Of a DNA stretch of 12,651 nt, positions 1 through 6,373 are shown piece after piece. The notes under the pieces are model-generated. The model made no database searches. It saw only the letters and a list, made by a program, of their open reading frames with translations, and was not told where the DNA came from. Both the position numbers and the translations under genes were made by a program. Source of the DNA: Nitrospira sp. GTDB lineage: Bacteria; Nitrospirota; Nitrospiria; Nitrospirales; Nitrospiraceae. Location: NCBI GenBank assembly GCA_029858925.1, contig JAOUEB010000011.1, positions 1 to 12,651 of the forward strand. The letters run 5' to 3'. Every line of letters starts with the position of its first letter. The stretch's first letter is position 1.

Positions 1-10
1 AAGTAGCCCT

Positions 11-373
11 ATGTTCCATCGCCTCGGCGCCGACCTCGTGTTGCTCCTCCATTTTAGCTTCGTGCTCTTCGTCCTGCTTGGCGGACTCTTGCTCATGAAA
101 TGGCCGCGGCTTGTGTGGTTCCACCTGCCGGCGGTGGCCTGGGGCGCCTTCGTCGAATTCAGCGGCTGGATCTGTCCGCTCACCCCGCTTGAGAACTGGC
201 TCCGGGCGCAAGCGGGTGAGGCTACGTACAGGGGAGACTTCATCGTCCGGTATCTGTCTTCGATCTTGTATCCGAACGCCTTAACTCATGAAATTCAGTT
301 CATCTTGGGATCGGCGCTGCTTCTGGTGAATCTGGCGATCTATGGGTGGCTATGGCGGACCGATCGCCTATGA
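11..373 (+). CDS. DUF2784 family membrane protein
   Basis: This 120-residue protein matches the DUF2784 family as I know it. It has an N-terminal hydrophobic helix (about residues 8-30, rich in Leu/Val/Phe), a second hydrophobic stretch around 35-53 containing WGAFVEFSGWICPLTPLE, and a last helix near 95-116 ending in IYGWLWR. The WICPLTPLEN segment, followed by a short soluble loop and a LYP motif, is the family hallmark. Length and ATG fit the family, although the reading frame stays open to the left edge, so a longer start outside the window cannot be excluded. It is probably an inner-membrane protein. The family has no established function and none is proposed here. The next gene starts 216 bases downstream, so it is probably not part of the following pair. 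Confidence 0.85.
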   Translation: MFHRLGADLVLLLHFSFVLFVLLGGLLLMKWPRLVWFHLPAVAWGAFVEFSGWICPLTPLENWLRAQAGEATYRGDFIVRYLSSILYPNALTHEIQFILGSALLLVNLAIYGWLWRTDRL

Positions 374-380
374 CCAGGCC

Positions 381-458
381 CAGACCGCTGGTCTATCTGC
401 TCTCTTCAGACCACCTCTCGAACCAGACAAACAAGACAGACCAACAACCAGACAGACC
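381..458. repeat. CAGAC-rich intergenic stretch with a small inverted repeat
   Basis: The pentamer CAGAC occurs six times in 77 bases (381, 407, 424, 437, 449, 453), four times as CAGACC. Within it TGGTCT (389-394) pairs with AGACCA (408-413) around a 13-base loop, just after the DUF2784 stop. No T-run follows, so it is a weak terminator candidate at best. It may be only low-complexity sequence. Confidence 0.3.
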
Positions 459-509
459 CGCTCCGCACCGCACGAGGACAGAGTCGGCCATGTACTGTCT
501 CCATGGAAA

Positions 510-538
510 TTGACAAAGGACTGTGAGATAAGTACCTT
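510..538 (+). promoter_or_regulatory. possible promoter of the PEGA-like/patatin pair
   Basis: A perfect -35 hexamer TTGACA (510-515) is followed after 17 bases by a weak -10, TACCTT (533-538). It would give a leader of about 45 bases before the ATG at 590. The -10 matches consensus at only three of six positions, so this is a candidate only. Confidence 0.3.
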
Positions 539-589
539 ACGCCTGCATCTTCCTCTCATCTTCATAGTTTCGACTACCGGAGGACGCCG

Positions 590-808
590 ATGGAATATCT
601 GCTGGTGCATTTCCCTCGATCTCGACGCGTGCTCATCGATGATGAGTTCAACGGGCGAACGGAAGAGGTCATTGAGCTGGAAGCGGGCCGACACATGGTG
701 TCGCTCGGCCCTCCGTACGACAACTATACGCCGGACCAGTACACGATCATTCTCAAGGACACGTCTGAGTTAGAGCCCCGCGAGGTGAGCTTTGAGCTTC
801 AATCATAG
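590..808 (+). CDS. small PEGA-like domain protein
   Basis: A 72-residue protein starts at ATG 590 behind a good ribosome binding site (GGAGG at 579-583). It resembles one PEGA-type beta-sandwich repeat: an early VLIDDEFNGRTEEVIEL strand pair, then EAGRHMVSLGPP, then a C-terminal strand ending in VSFELQS. PEGA-type domains are usually extracytoplasmic modules attached to larger proteins, but here there is no signal peptide or membrane helix, so its location is unclear. Its last 17 bases overlap the patatin gene, whose ribosome binding site (GAGGTGAG, 782-789) lies inside this coding sequence. The two are therefore probably translationally coupled and functionally linked. The PEGA assignment rests on pattern recognition only. 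Confidence 0.7.
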   Translation: MEYLLVHFPRSRRVLIDDEFNGRTEEVIELEAGRHMVSLGPPYDNYTPDQYTIILKDTSELEPREVSFELQS

Positions 809-2198
809 ATTCGGCGCTGTCCTCGCTTGTGCGGTCTTTCTCACGCTCCAAGGTTGCGCGCACTATCCGGTGAATGAACCGCTGAGCCCTGGTCAGACGA
901 CCACGCCCTATCGGTTCAATCCGCAAGCGAACAGCAACAATACCGATTCGCTGTTCGTCTGCCTGGCCTTTTCAGGCGGAGGCACCAGAGCGGCCGCGCT
1001 CTCCTATGGCGTGCTGGAGAAATTGAAGGCCACGCGCATCACCTGGAAGGGAGCCGAAAAGAGCCTGCTGGACGAAGTGGATTGCATCTCCTCGATCTCC
1101 GGCGGCTCGTTCACCGCGGCCTATTACGGGCTGTTCGGGGATCGGATCTTCCAGGAGTTCCGGGACAGGTTCCTTGACGTAAACGTCCAAAGCACACTGA
1201 TCCGGCAACTCTTCAATCCGGTGAATTGGGTGCGACTGGCCTCTCCCTATTTCAGTCGAATCGACCTAGCCGCCGAGTATTACAACGATCATGTCTTCGA
1301 AGGCAAAACCTTCGCGTCGCTGGCTGAGCCGTCCCGCCGCCCGTTCGTCATACTCAATGCCACGAACATGGTGAATGGGGAGCGATTCGAGTTCACGCAA
1401 GAACAATTCGACTTCTTGGTGTCAGACCTGAACAGCTATCCCGTTGCGCGGGCCGTCGCCGCATCCTCAGCCTTTCCCTTCCTGCTGAGCCCCATCACGC
1501 TCAAGAACTATCCCCACACGAATTTTGTGCTGCCGAAAGACTATGACATGGGCCTGGGAGACTACGACGATAATCGACGCCGCTACTATTGGGCGAAGAA
1601 TCGCGCCATCTATATGGACGACACGAAGCTGCCGTATCTGCACCTGATGGACGGGGGGTTGGCCGACAATATCGGACTGCGCCCCATCGAAGCCGCCTAT
1701 CGCCGAACCAGCGGGTTTATCAGGAAATTGATGAACGAGGGAAAGATCGAGAAATTCGTGGTGATCGTCGTCAATGCCCATACCATCGATACGGACGAGA
1801 TCAGTGACGACGAAAGCCCGCCGGGCCTGTTCACCGTGGCATCCAAGACGGCCACGATCGCTATGGAGAACTACAGCGTCGAAACGATTGAAACCATGAA
1901 AGAGCTGAGGACGGAGCGGGTGAAGGCGCAGAAGAACATCGCCGCCTGTCAGAAAAAGCTGGACCAGTGCCCCGGCGCAACGCCGCTGCCCAAGTTTGCA
2001 ACGGCGATCGATCCCTATGTCATCGAAGTGAATTTTGAAGCGCTGAAAGATCCCGTGCGCCGCAATTTGTTCCTCTCTCTCCCGACCAGTTTTTCCTTGA
2101 CGAAAGAACAAGTACAGACGCTGGTTGACGTGGGGCCGCAACTCCTTGAAGAGTCGCCGGACTACAAGGACTTCATTCAAGAGCTGACAGCGCCCTGA
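792..2198 (+). CDS. patatin-like phospholipase, predicted lipoprotein
   Basis: A 468-residue protein with an N-terminal lipoprotein signal: SFNHR charged start, a hydrophobic core, then LTLQGC with the lipidated Cys at residue 22. The patatin fold follows. The oxyanion-hole glycine motif SGGGTRA is at 61-67, the nucleophile elbow SISGG has Ser103, and the catalytic Asp is in MDGGLADN (Asp287). Such enzymes hydrolyse acyl esters of phospholipids using a Ser-Asp dyad. Anchoring by lipid suggests action at the periplasmic face of a membrane. The elbow is S-I-S-G-G rather than the usual G-x-S-x-G, a conservative variant. The start is TTG 792: an in-frame TGA lies at 786-788, this codon keeps the charged n-region, and GAGGTGAG lies 3 bases upstream. 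It overlaps the PEGA-like gene by 17 bases. The C-terminal third (after about residue 320) has no motif I recognise. Confidence 0.85.
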   Translation: MSFNHRFGAVLACAVFLTLQGCAHYPVNEPLSPGQTTTPYRFNPQANSNNTDSLFVCLAFSGGGTRAAALSYGVLEKLKATRITWKGAEKSLLDEVDCISSISGGSFTAAYYGLFGDRIFQEFRDRFLDVNVQSTLIRQLFNPVNWVRLASPYFSRIDLAAEYYNDHVFEGKTFASLAEPSRRPFVILNATNMVNGERFEFTQEQFDFLVSDLNSYPVARAVAASSAFPFLLSPITLKNYPHTNFVLPKDYDMGLGDYDDNRRRYYWAKNRAIYMDDTKLPYLHLMDGGLADNIGLRPIEAAYRRTSGFIRKLMNEGKIEKFVVIVVNAHTIDTDEISDDESPPGLFTVASKTATIAMENYSVETIETMKELRTERVKAQKNIAACQKKLDQCPGATPLPKFATAIDPYVIEVNFEALKDPVRRNLFLSLPTSFSLTKEQVQTLVDVGPQLLEESPDYKDFIQELTAP

Positions 2199-2271
2199 GA
2201 CAAACGACTTTTATGAGACCGCAATACAGGTTAAGCCAATCCTGCCACGCCGGGATCGGCAATGCGTCAAT

Positions 2272-2832
2272 TCAACGCAAGGGCACGTTCATGGCGCAAC
2301 GGAAACCCTGGTCGGGATTAGCACCCGGAGCCCTCGCGTGCGGAGCCTCAGTCTTGATTCGTGACAGCTCCATAAACCGCCTCTCTGTTCGCCAATCGCC
2401 CCCACGAAGATGAGTCACGCTCGTTCCTGTCAGTTGGACCCATTCCGTCACATTGCCGGCCATATCGAAGACTCCATACGGGCTCCGATCCTGCTCGCAG
2501 CGTCCCACCGGCGCCAGCCGCTCGTCGTAAATGTTGCAGAAGAAACAATGGTTCTGGTTGAAATTGGTCATCCCGATTTGCGGCCGCTCATTCCCCCACG
2601 GATAGATCCGGCCATCCGTACCCCGCGCCGCCTTCTCCCACTCGGGATCAGAGGGGAGCCGTTTCCCCGCCCAATCACAGTAGGCGGAGGCATCAAAGTA
2701 ATTGACTCCGGCCACGGGATGGTTCCCGTGGATCGCCGGCTTCACATCGTCCCAATCCACCGGCAGCCCATCCGGCGCCCCTGTGGCCACTAGATATTTC
2801 GAATACTGTTCAGCGCATCTCGTATCCAGCAA
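2272..2832 (-). pseudogene. truncated FGE-sulfatase/SUMF1-family (EgtB/PvdO-like) gene
   Basis: The reading frame (186 codons from a TTG) contains most of a formylglycine-generating-enzyme-type fold. It has HPVAGVNYFDASAYCDWAGK followed by RLPSDPEWEKAARG (about 38-71), YPWGNE (77-82), SPYGVFDMAGNVTEWV (117-132), LRGGDW (142-147) and GFRCA (176-180). Missing is the N-terminal region of about 50 or more residues that normally carries the IPAGEFxMGS motif and the EVTN segment. Similarity begins abruptly at EQYSKYLVATG. An in-frame TGA lies six codons upstream of the TTG, and no ribosome binding site is seen. In a shifted frame just upstream one reads AGYEMR, which resembles the residues that usually precede this point, suggesting a frameshift or deletion. 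The redox-active cysteine pair of true FGEs is absent from the C-terminal part, as in many bacterial members. A short functional protein is possible but less likely. Confidence 0.65.
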
Positions 2833-3145
2833 AAAGAGAGCGCCTTTTCACAGCGCACCGAACAATGCAGGTTAAGAATACTGCCTCTTGACGCCGATCC
2901 CGCCACAACACGCCCGATCCCGCACGCTTCGCCCTATTTTTCGAGAAAACCGCCGTACAATCACGGCTCATACCATACGACTCATGCCCGCACAGCAATC
3001 GGACGCCTCGTTGACAATTGTTGTGAATGAGTTCGACCTTCTCATGTTGTACGAGTATGATGGCTTGTATAGGAGCGCGGCCCGCAATTCACATGCAAGA
3101 GGCTGCGTACACGGTAGCGGTAACTGTTGAAAGGAGCCGGCCCGT
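2833..3145. other. intergenic region, no convincing gene
   Basis: About 310 bases without a supported gene. A 10-base direct repeat CCGATCCCGC occurs at 2894-2903 and 2914-2923, exactly 20 bases (about two helical turns) apart. A perfect -35-like TTGACA sits at 3011-3016, but no acceptable -10 lies 15-19 bases downstream. The right half is more AT-rich than the flanking genes. The missing N-terminus of the FGE-like gene should have lain at the left edge but cannot be found in any frame. Confidence 0.5.
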
Positions 3146-3340
3146 ATGCGTTGGTTTAATTGGGTTGGGCTTGGAATGTTGGTGTCTGACATCGGACTTA
3201 TTGATTGGGTATTTCTGAGCAATTTGTACGAGTCCAACATCATATTGATGATTACGCTTGGAGCATACACTCTTGTTGCGGTTGGGTTATCACTGTGGGA
3301 CAGTCCAAGCGAGGTTGAGCCTCCTGAGCGCCCAACCTAG
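3146..3340 (+). CDS. small two-helix membrane protein, function unknown
   Basis: A 64-residue protein with a strong ribosome binding site (AAAGGAG, 3130-3136, nine bases before the ATG). It has two predicted membrane helices, about residues 4-26 (WFNWVGLGMLVSDIGLIDWV region) and 32-51 (IILMITLGAYTLVAVGLSLW), followed by an acidic, proline-rich tail. I do not recognise a family. The coding sequence is noticeably more AT-rich than its neighbours, which could mean transfer or simply a Phe/Ile/Leu-rich membrane protein. The last 27 bases contain an imperfect inverted repeat (AGGTTGAGC 3312-3320 with GCCCAACCT 3330-3338, one mismatch) that could form a stem over the stop codon. It is convergent with the CBS gene. 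Confidence 0.6.
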   Translation: MRWFNWVGLGMLVSDIGLIDWVFLSNLYESNIILMITLGAYTLVAVGLSLWDSPSEVEPPERPT

Positions 3341-3407
3341 TCGGCATGATTCAGTAGCAGCATGCCTGAATGGCACCGGAAGTAACTTGTGACACTTTCC
3401 CCTCTCT

Positions 3408-4250
3408 TTACCTGCGCAGGAACTCCGGCCGGTCCCTGACGGACACCATCTTGACCAGATCCCGGATAGAGAGGACCCCGACGATCTTGGCGTTCTCGGT
3501 GACCGCCAAGTGGCGCACCCGCTTCTTGGCCATGAGATCGCTGGCATCGCGAATTGTCCGGTTGATATCAATAGCGAGGAGCGGGGAGTTCATCAGCGCC
3601 CCCACCCGGACGGTGTGTGCATCGAGGCGGAGCGCAATTCCCTTTCGGACCAGATCGCTCTCGGTCACAATCCCCACCATCTCGCCGGCTTCGATGACGA
3701 ACAGGGAGCCGATACGCTTATCCGCCATTCGCTTGGCCGCCGCCGCCACGGTTTCCTCGCTGCCGAGGGTCTCGAGAACGGTCCGCATCAACACACTCAA
3801 GGGGCGATAGACGTTATCCAGAGCGCGAGCCGCACCGCTTTCTGCCTCGACAAAATACTTCACCAAATCCCGCACGGAAATCATCCCGATAACATCCGTT
3901 CCATCCGACACACCCAGGTGGCGCACCTTGTGCGTTTCCATGAGATGACTGGCATCGACCATGGGATGATCCGGCGCAATCGTCAGCAACGGACTGGCCA
4001 TAACCCGCCCGGCTGAAGTTTGATCGGCGTCGAGCCCGTGCGCCAGCACCTTTCGCACCAGATCGGTCTCAGTAAGGATGCCGACAATGCGGCAGTCCGG
4101 AGCCTGTCGATCGAGCGATTCGACAAGAACGGACCCCAGGCTCCGCTCCCGCATACGCACGGCGGTCTCGACAATCGTCGCCTCCTGCGACACAAGCTCA
4201 AGCTGACGATGCATGTACGCACTGACCTGCTGCCCAGCCAATCCCGTCAT
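3408..4250 (-). CDS. protein with four CBS domains
   Basis: A 280-residue soluble protein made of four CBS repeats and nothing else: about residues 8-71, 79-133, 153-205 and 214-268. The two halves are a clear internal duplication. VGILTETDLVRK is echoed by VGIVTESDLVRK, MASPLLTIAP by MNSPLLAIDI, KVRHLGVSDG by RVRHLAVTEN, and GMISVRDLVK by GVLSIRDLVK. CBS pairs (Bateman modules) bind adenine nucleotides or S-adenosylmethionine and act as energy or ligand sensors. Here no catalytic domain is attached, so it presumably acts on a partner that the window does not reveal. The start at ATG 4250 is supported by AAAGGAG seven bases upstream on the minus strand (4257-4263). A TATACT sequence (minus strand, 4344-4339) could be a -10 with a leader of about 80 bases, but its -35 is poor. 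Confidence 0.9.
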   Translation of the reverse strand: MTGLAGQQVSAYMHRQLELVSQEATIVETAVRMRERSLGSVLVESLDRQAPDCRIVGILTETDLVRKVLAHGLDADQTSAGRVMASPLLTIAPDHPMVDASHLMETHKVRHLGVSDGTDVIGMISVRDLVKYFVEAESGAARALDNVYRPLSVLMRTVLETLGSEETVAAAAKRMADKRIGSLFVIEAGEMVGIVTESDLVRKGIALRLDAHTVRVGALMNSPLLAIDINRTIRDASDLMAKKRVRHLAVTENAKIVGVLSIRDLVKMVSVRDRPEFLRR

Positions 4251-4263
4251 ACCCTGCTCCTTT

Positions 4264-5015
4264 CATCGCGACAAACTCTTGGACACAATAACCGGGTGCT
4301 TTGCGAATGTCTGATCCTTCCTGGGTCCGATGTGCGCGAGTATAGCCCATCCGATCGGAACAGCCTATACCACTGTCCTTCAAGACCCGATCGGCAAAGA
4401 GTTCGTGGAATGCCAGGCATATGGTCAGGAGAGGGCGTGGTCGATTGGCTCATTCACCAATGACGAGACACGTGAAGACGTTACGGCCATCCAAGAAGAA
4501 CCGGATCACACAGTCCGGAAGATGCGATTTGGGAGTCGCAATCCTGCGCCGGGTGGCGGGGCACACAACGCACCGGACGTTGATCTTCCTTGCGCGCTGT
4601 TCCACCTGCGCCTAGCCAACTGTTCCATGGACTGTTCGCCTACTAGACCGTAGCACCAATTCCTGCGCCGGACGCGCCGAGAAAGCAATATCAGCGAGAG
4701 GCTGAATTGCGCAACAGCCCATTTAAATCCGCGTCGATTTCTTCCCTTTCCTGTAGCAGAACAGCCTTGCTGCCTGGAGCATACAGTGACCGAAAAGACA
4801 GACTGGACGGGGTAGGAGCGTGTGAAGATCCGCGGGCGTGAGGGCGCATCATCATGCCGTTCTCTCAGTTTAACTCATTGACTTCCTGAAACTTTTTCCA
4901 CGGTTTCAAGAAGGGTCAGACCGCCGAATGATCGCGAGAGAAATCTCGTAGAGGTGGGCATTGATGCTCATCACTGACCGTCCGCCGGTGCTGAGCCGTC
5001 TGGTTTCCTCTCCAC
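4264..5015. other. long intergenic region with clustered small hairpins
   Basis: About 750 bases with no gene I can support: reading frames here lack ribosome binding sites and family likeness. Between 4444 and 4558 several short perfect inverted repeats cluster. ATTGG/CCAAT (4444-4461), CCGGA/TCCGG (4501-4518) and TGCGA/TCGCA (4523-4540) all have 5-base arms and 8-base loops. CGCC/GGCG (4547-4558) has a 4-base loop. Further on, CTTCCTGAAAC (4882-4892) faces GTTTCAAGAAG (4903-4913) with one mismatch, and CGAGA/TCTCG (4935-4948) closes a GAAA tetraloop. The 11-mer TCCTGCGCCGG occurs at 4542 and 4661. A structured RNA or a decayed gene is possible; neither is shown. Confidence 0.4.
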
Positions 5016-5043
5016 TTGCCGTCCTGCAAAGTCTCGCTATACT
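5016..5043 (+). promoter_or_regulatory. promoter of first HicB-like gene
   Basis: The -35 TTGCCG (5016-5021), a 16-base spacer and the -10 TATACT (5038-5043) are followed after only 10 bases by the ATG at 5054. The same arrangement precedes both paralogous genes downstream. Transcription would start about 3-4 bases before the ATG, leaving no room for a Shine-Dalgarno site. Confidence 0.7.
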
Positions 5044-5053
5044 TATCCCCATC

Positions 5054-5323
5054 ATGCACGCGACGAAATACATTCTGTGGGAGGAACAGGGCCGGTGGTG
5101 CGGCTACCTGCAGGGCTATCCTGAACGCATGGCGCATGGGAAGTCGTTCGAAGACTTGCAGTTCAAGCTTCGCGATCTGCAGCGCGATCTCGCCGGCCAA
5201 GAGAACGACCGGTCCCAGCATGCCACTGCGGTCAGCGCGCCACCACGAGTGTTCACCCCCCGTCAGATCAAGACCCGCGCTCGCTTTGAGAAGATCTTTG
5301 TGGCGATGTTCGCCAATCCCTGA
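5054..5323 (+). CDS. orphan HicB-like protein, copy 1
   Basis: An 89-residue protein, first of three tandem paralogues. The N-terminal half (about 1-47) resembles the HicB antitoxin domain fold: beta strand KYILWEEQGRWCGYL, then a YPE turn, then GKSFEDLQFKLRDLQRDL as the helix. HicB antitoxins carry such a domain to bind the HicA mRNA-cleaving toxin, but no HicA is present here and there is no DNA-binding domain. After a variable Gln/Ser/Pro-rich linker comes a basic tail (about 70-89, RQIKTRARFEKIFVAMFANP) shared with copy 3. ATG 5054 is chosen because the paralogues align from exactly this Met and the conserved promoter abuts it; starts further upstream would lie inside that promoter. The HicB relationship is from pattern memory. 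The function is unknown. Confidence 0.75.
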   Translation: MHATKYILWEEQGRWCGYLQGYPERMAHGKSFEDLQFKLRDLQRDLAGQENDRSQHATAVSAPPRVFTPRQIKTRARFEKIFVAMFANP

Positions 5324-5359
5324 ACACACTATGCGCTCCTATCCATTTCTTGCTTCCGC

Positions 5360-5387
5360 TTGACGCCCGACAATGTCCAGCTATACT
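5360..5387 (+). promoter_or_regulatory. promoter of second HicB-like gene
   Basis: The -35 TTGACG (5360-5365), a 16-base spacer and the -10 TATACT (5382-5387) lie 6 bases before the ATG at 5394. The predicted transcription start falls on or next to the A of the start codon, so the mRNA should be leaderless. Confidence 0.7.
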
Positions 5388-5393
5388 TCACCC

Positions 5394-5591
5394 ATGCAAC
5401 TAATAAACTACACAATGTGGGAAGAACAGAACGGGTGGCGCGGCTATCTGAAGGACCATCCTGACCAGGTGGTGCAAGGGAAGTCGTTCGACGATCTGCA
5501 GTTGAAGCTTCAGCATCTGAAGCGCGACCTCACCGGCCAGTCACGTCGCCAAGCGCTGCCGCCGCCCCAAGCCCCACCGCGAGCAGCGTAA
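5394..5591 (+). CDS. orphan HicB-like protein, copy 2 (short form)
   Basis: A 65-residue protein, middle member of the tandem family. The core is conserved: NYTMWEEQNGWRGYL, then KDHPDQ, then QGKSFDDLQLKLQHLKRDL. The Cys of the WCGYL motif in copies 1 and 3 is Arg here (WRGYL). It ends in a short proline/alanine-rich tail and lacks the basic KT-R-EK-F-AN C-terminal segment of its sisters, so it is either a truncated copy or a separate functional class. ATG 5394 aligns with the starts of the other two copies. The alternative ATG at 5373 would lie between the -35 and -10 elements and is therefore unlikely. No Shine-Dalgarno site precedes it. Confidence 0.7.
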   Translation: MQLINYTMWEEQNGWRGYLKDHPDQVVQGKSFDDLQLKLQHLKRDLTGQSRRQALPPPQAPPRAA

Positions 5592-5680
5592 TACGCTCTG
5601 CTTGACCTGCCTGCGTAGGACGCCACGGCTTGCCCCGCGGCAGATTGATGCAGAAGGGGGATGAGGCCCTGTGGATATTA

Positions 5681-5702
5681 GCCAAGGGGAAAGCCCCTCG
5701 GC
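5681..5702. repeat. strong hairpin between HicB-like copies 2 and 3
   Basis: GCCAAGGGG (5681-5689) pairs with CCCCTCGGC (5694-5702) around an AAAG loop, with one A-C mismatch. There is no T-run on either side, so it is not a standard intrinsic terminator. It might end transcripts of copy 2 or be incidental. The rest of 5592-5809 shows nothing I can name. Confidence 0.3.
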
Positions 5703-5809
5703 CCGTGGTGACTGGTGATTCCGTGTCACGGATAGCCCAGCAGTGGTCGGCGCGGCTGATCTCTTACCGCAGATTCAGAGGAGCCGCCTCTCTCTGTCTT
5801 TTACTTCAC

Positions 5810-5837
5810 TTGCCGCCTTTCAAAATCCAACTATACT
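5810..5837 (+). promoter_or_regulatory. promoter of third HicB-like gene
   Basis: The -35 TTGCCG (5810-5815), a 16-base spacer and the -10 TATACT (5832-5837) lie 8 bases before the ATG at 5846. The architecture and hexamers are identical to those of copy 1. The predicted leader is about 0-2 bases. Confidence 0.7.
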
Positions 5838-5845
5838 TCCCCATC

Positions 5846-6127
5846 ATGCACTCGACGAAATACATTCTGTGGCAAGAACAGGGCCGGTGGTGCGGCTACT
5901 TAAAGGACCATCCTGAGCATGTGGAGCAAGGGAAGTCCTTCGGAGAATTGCAATCCAAGCTGCGCCGCCTGCTGCGCGATCTCTCCAGTCAAGGACAGGA
6001 CTCCACCACTCAAGAGCGTGAACAGTATGCCGATCGCCCCGCCGAGACTCCCTATCCCATGCCTCACCGCACAAAGACCAACGTGCGTCTTGAAAAACTC
6101 TTCTCATCGATGCTCGCCAACATCTGA
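5846..6127 (+). CDS. orphan HicB-like protein, copy 3
   Basis: A 93-residue protein closest to copy 1. The first 72 or so bases of the two genes differ at only about eight positions, and both proteins share KYILWxEQGRWCGYL, the GKSF-x-(E/D)LQ-x-KLR helix and the basic C-terminal tail (about 74-93, containing RTKTNVRLEKLFSSMLAN). The middle linker (48-73) diverges fully, which suggests selection on both ends. No toxin gene, membrane segment or DNA-binding motif is visible. A weak stem CGCAC/GTGCG (6155-6173) lies 27 bases after the stop and might terminate transcription before the arsenic operon. The role is unknown; HicB-like is a structural likeness only. Confidence 0.75.
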   Translation: MHSTKYILWQEQGRWCGYLKDHPEHVEQGKSFGELQSKLRRLLRDLSSQGQDSTTQEREQYADRPAETPYPMPHRTKTNVRLEKLFSSMLANI

Positions 6128-6236
6128 TAGATACCGCTGCCTTAGCCGTTCGTCCGCACTCCGGAACCGTGCGTATTCATCTTCAGCACCGGCATTTTCT
6201 CCCGTCCCCCCATTCGCATCTCCCATCCTGGTCTAA

Positions 6237-6253
6237 GGTCTTGTCTGAAGACC
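6237..6253. repeat. inverted repeat upstream of the arsenic operon
   Basis: GGTCTT (6237-6242) and AAGACC (6248-6253) are perfect complements around a 5-base loop. The following sequence (GACATCTTTC) is only slightly T-rich, so this is a weak terminator or a possible protein-binding site. Confidence 0.3.
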
Positions 6254-6339
6254 GACATCTTTCAATGGACCATAAACACGGGCATCGTTCTCCCAGCACA
6301 GATGTTTCCTGCTGTTCCGAGGTTCGCAGATGACCCCGA

Positions 6340-6369
6340 TTGACCCGGCAGGTCCAGGGTTGATACATA
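6340..6369 (+). promoter_or_regulatory. candidate promoter of arsM-arsS-pstSCAB
   Basis: The -35 TTGACC (6340-6345) is followed after 18 bases by TACATA (6364-6369), preceded by TG at -15/-14 (6361-6362), an extended -10 arrangement. The leader would be about 34 bases. The -10 itself is a poor match, as expected if an activator or regulator is involved. Confidence 0.35.
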
Positions 6370-6373
6370 CAGC

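Noticed and set aside
342..773. 143-codon plus-strand frame spanning the gap after DUF2784, and a 108-codon minus frame opposite (368-694)
   Set aside because: Both lack ribosome binding sites and are Ser/Thr/Arg-rich shadow translations; the plus frame overlaps the better-supported gene at 590-808.
1467..2180. 237-codon open frame on the minus strand
   Set aside because: It lies entirely antisense to the patatin gene, whose motifs and lipoprotein signal are clear; the minus-strand product resembles no family.
3011..3052. TTGACA as a promoter for the small membrane protein gene
   Set aside because: No -10-like hexamer occurs 15-19 bases downstream.
4330..4653. 107-codon plus-strand frame in the long gap
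   Set aside because: No Shine-Dalgarno site, no recognisable domain, and the composition looks like translated non-coding sequence. A decayed gene cannot be excluded.
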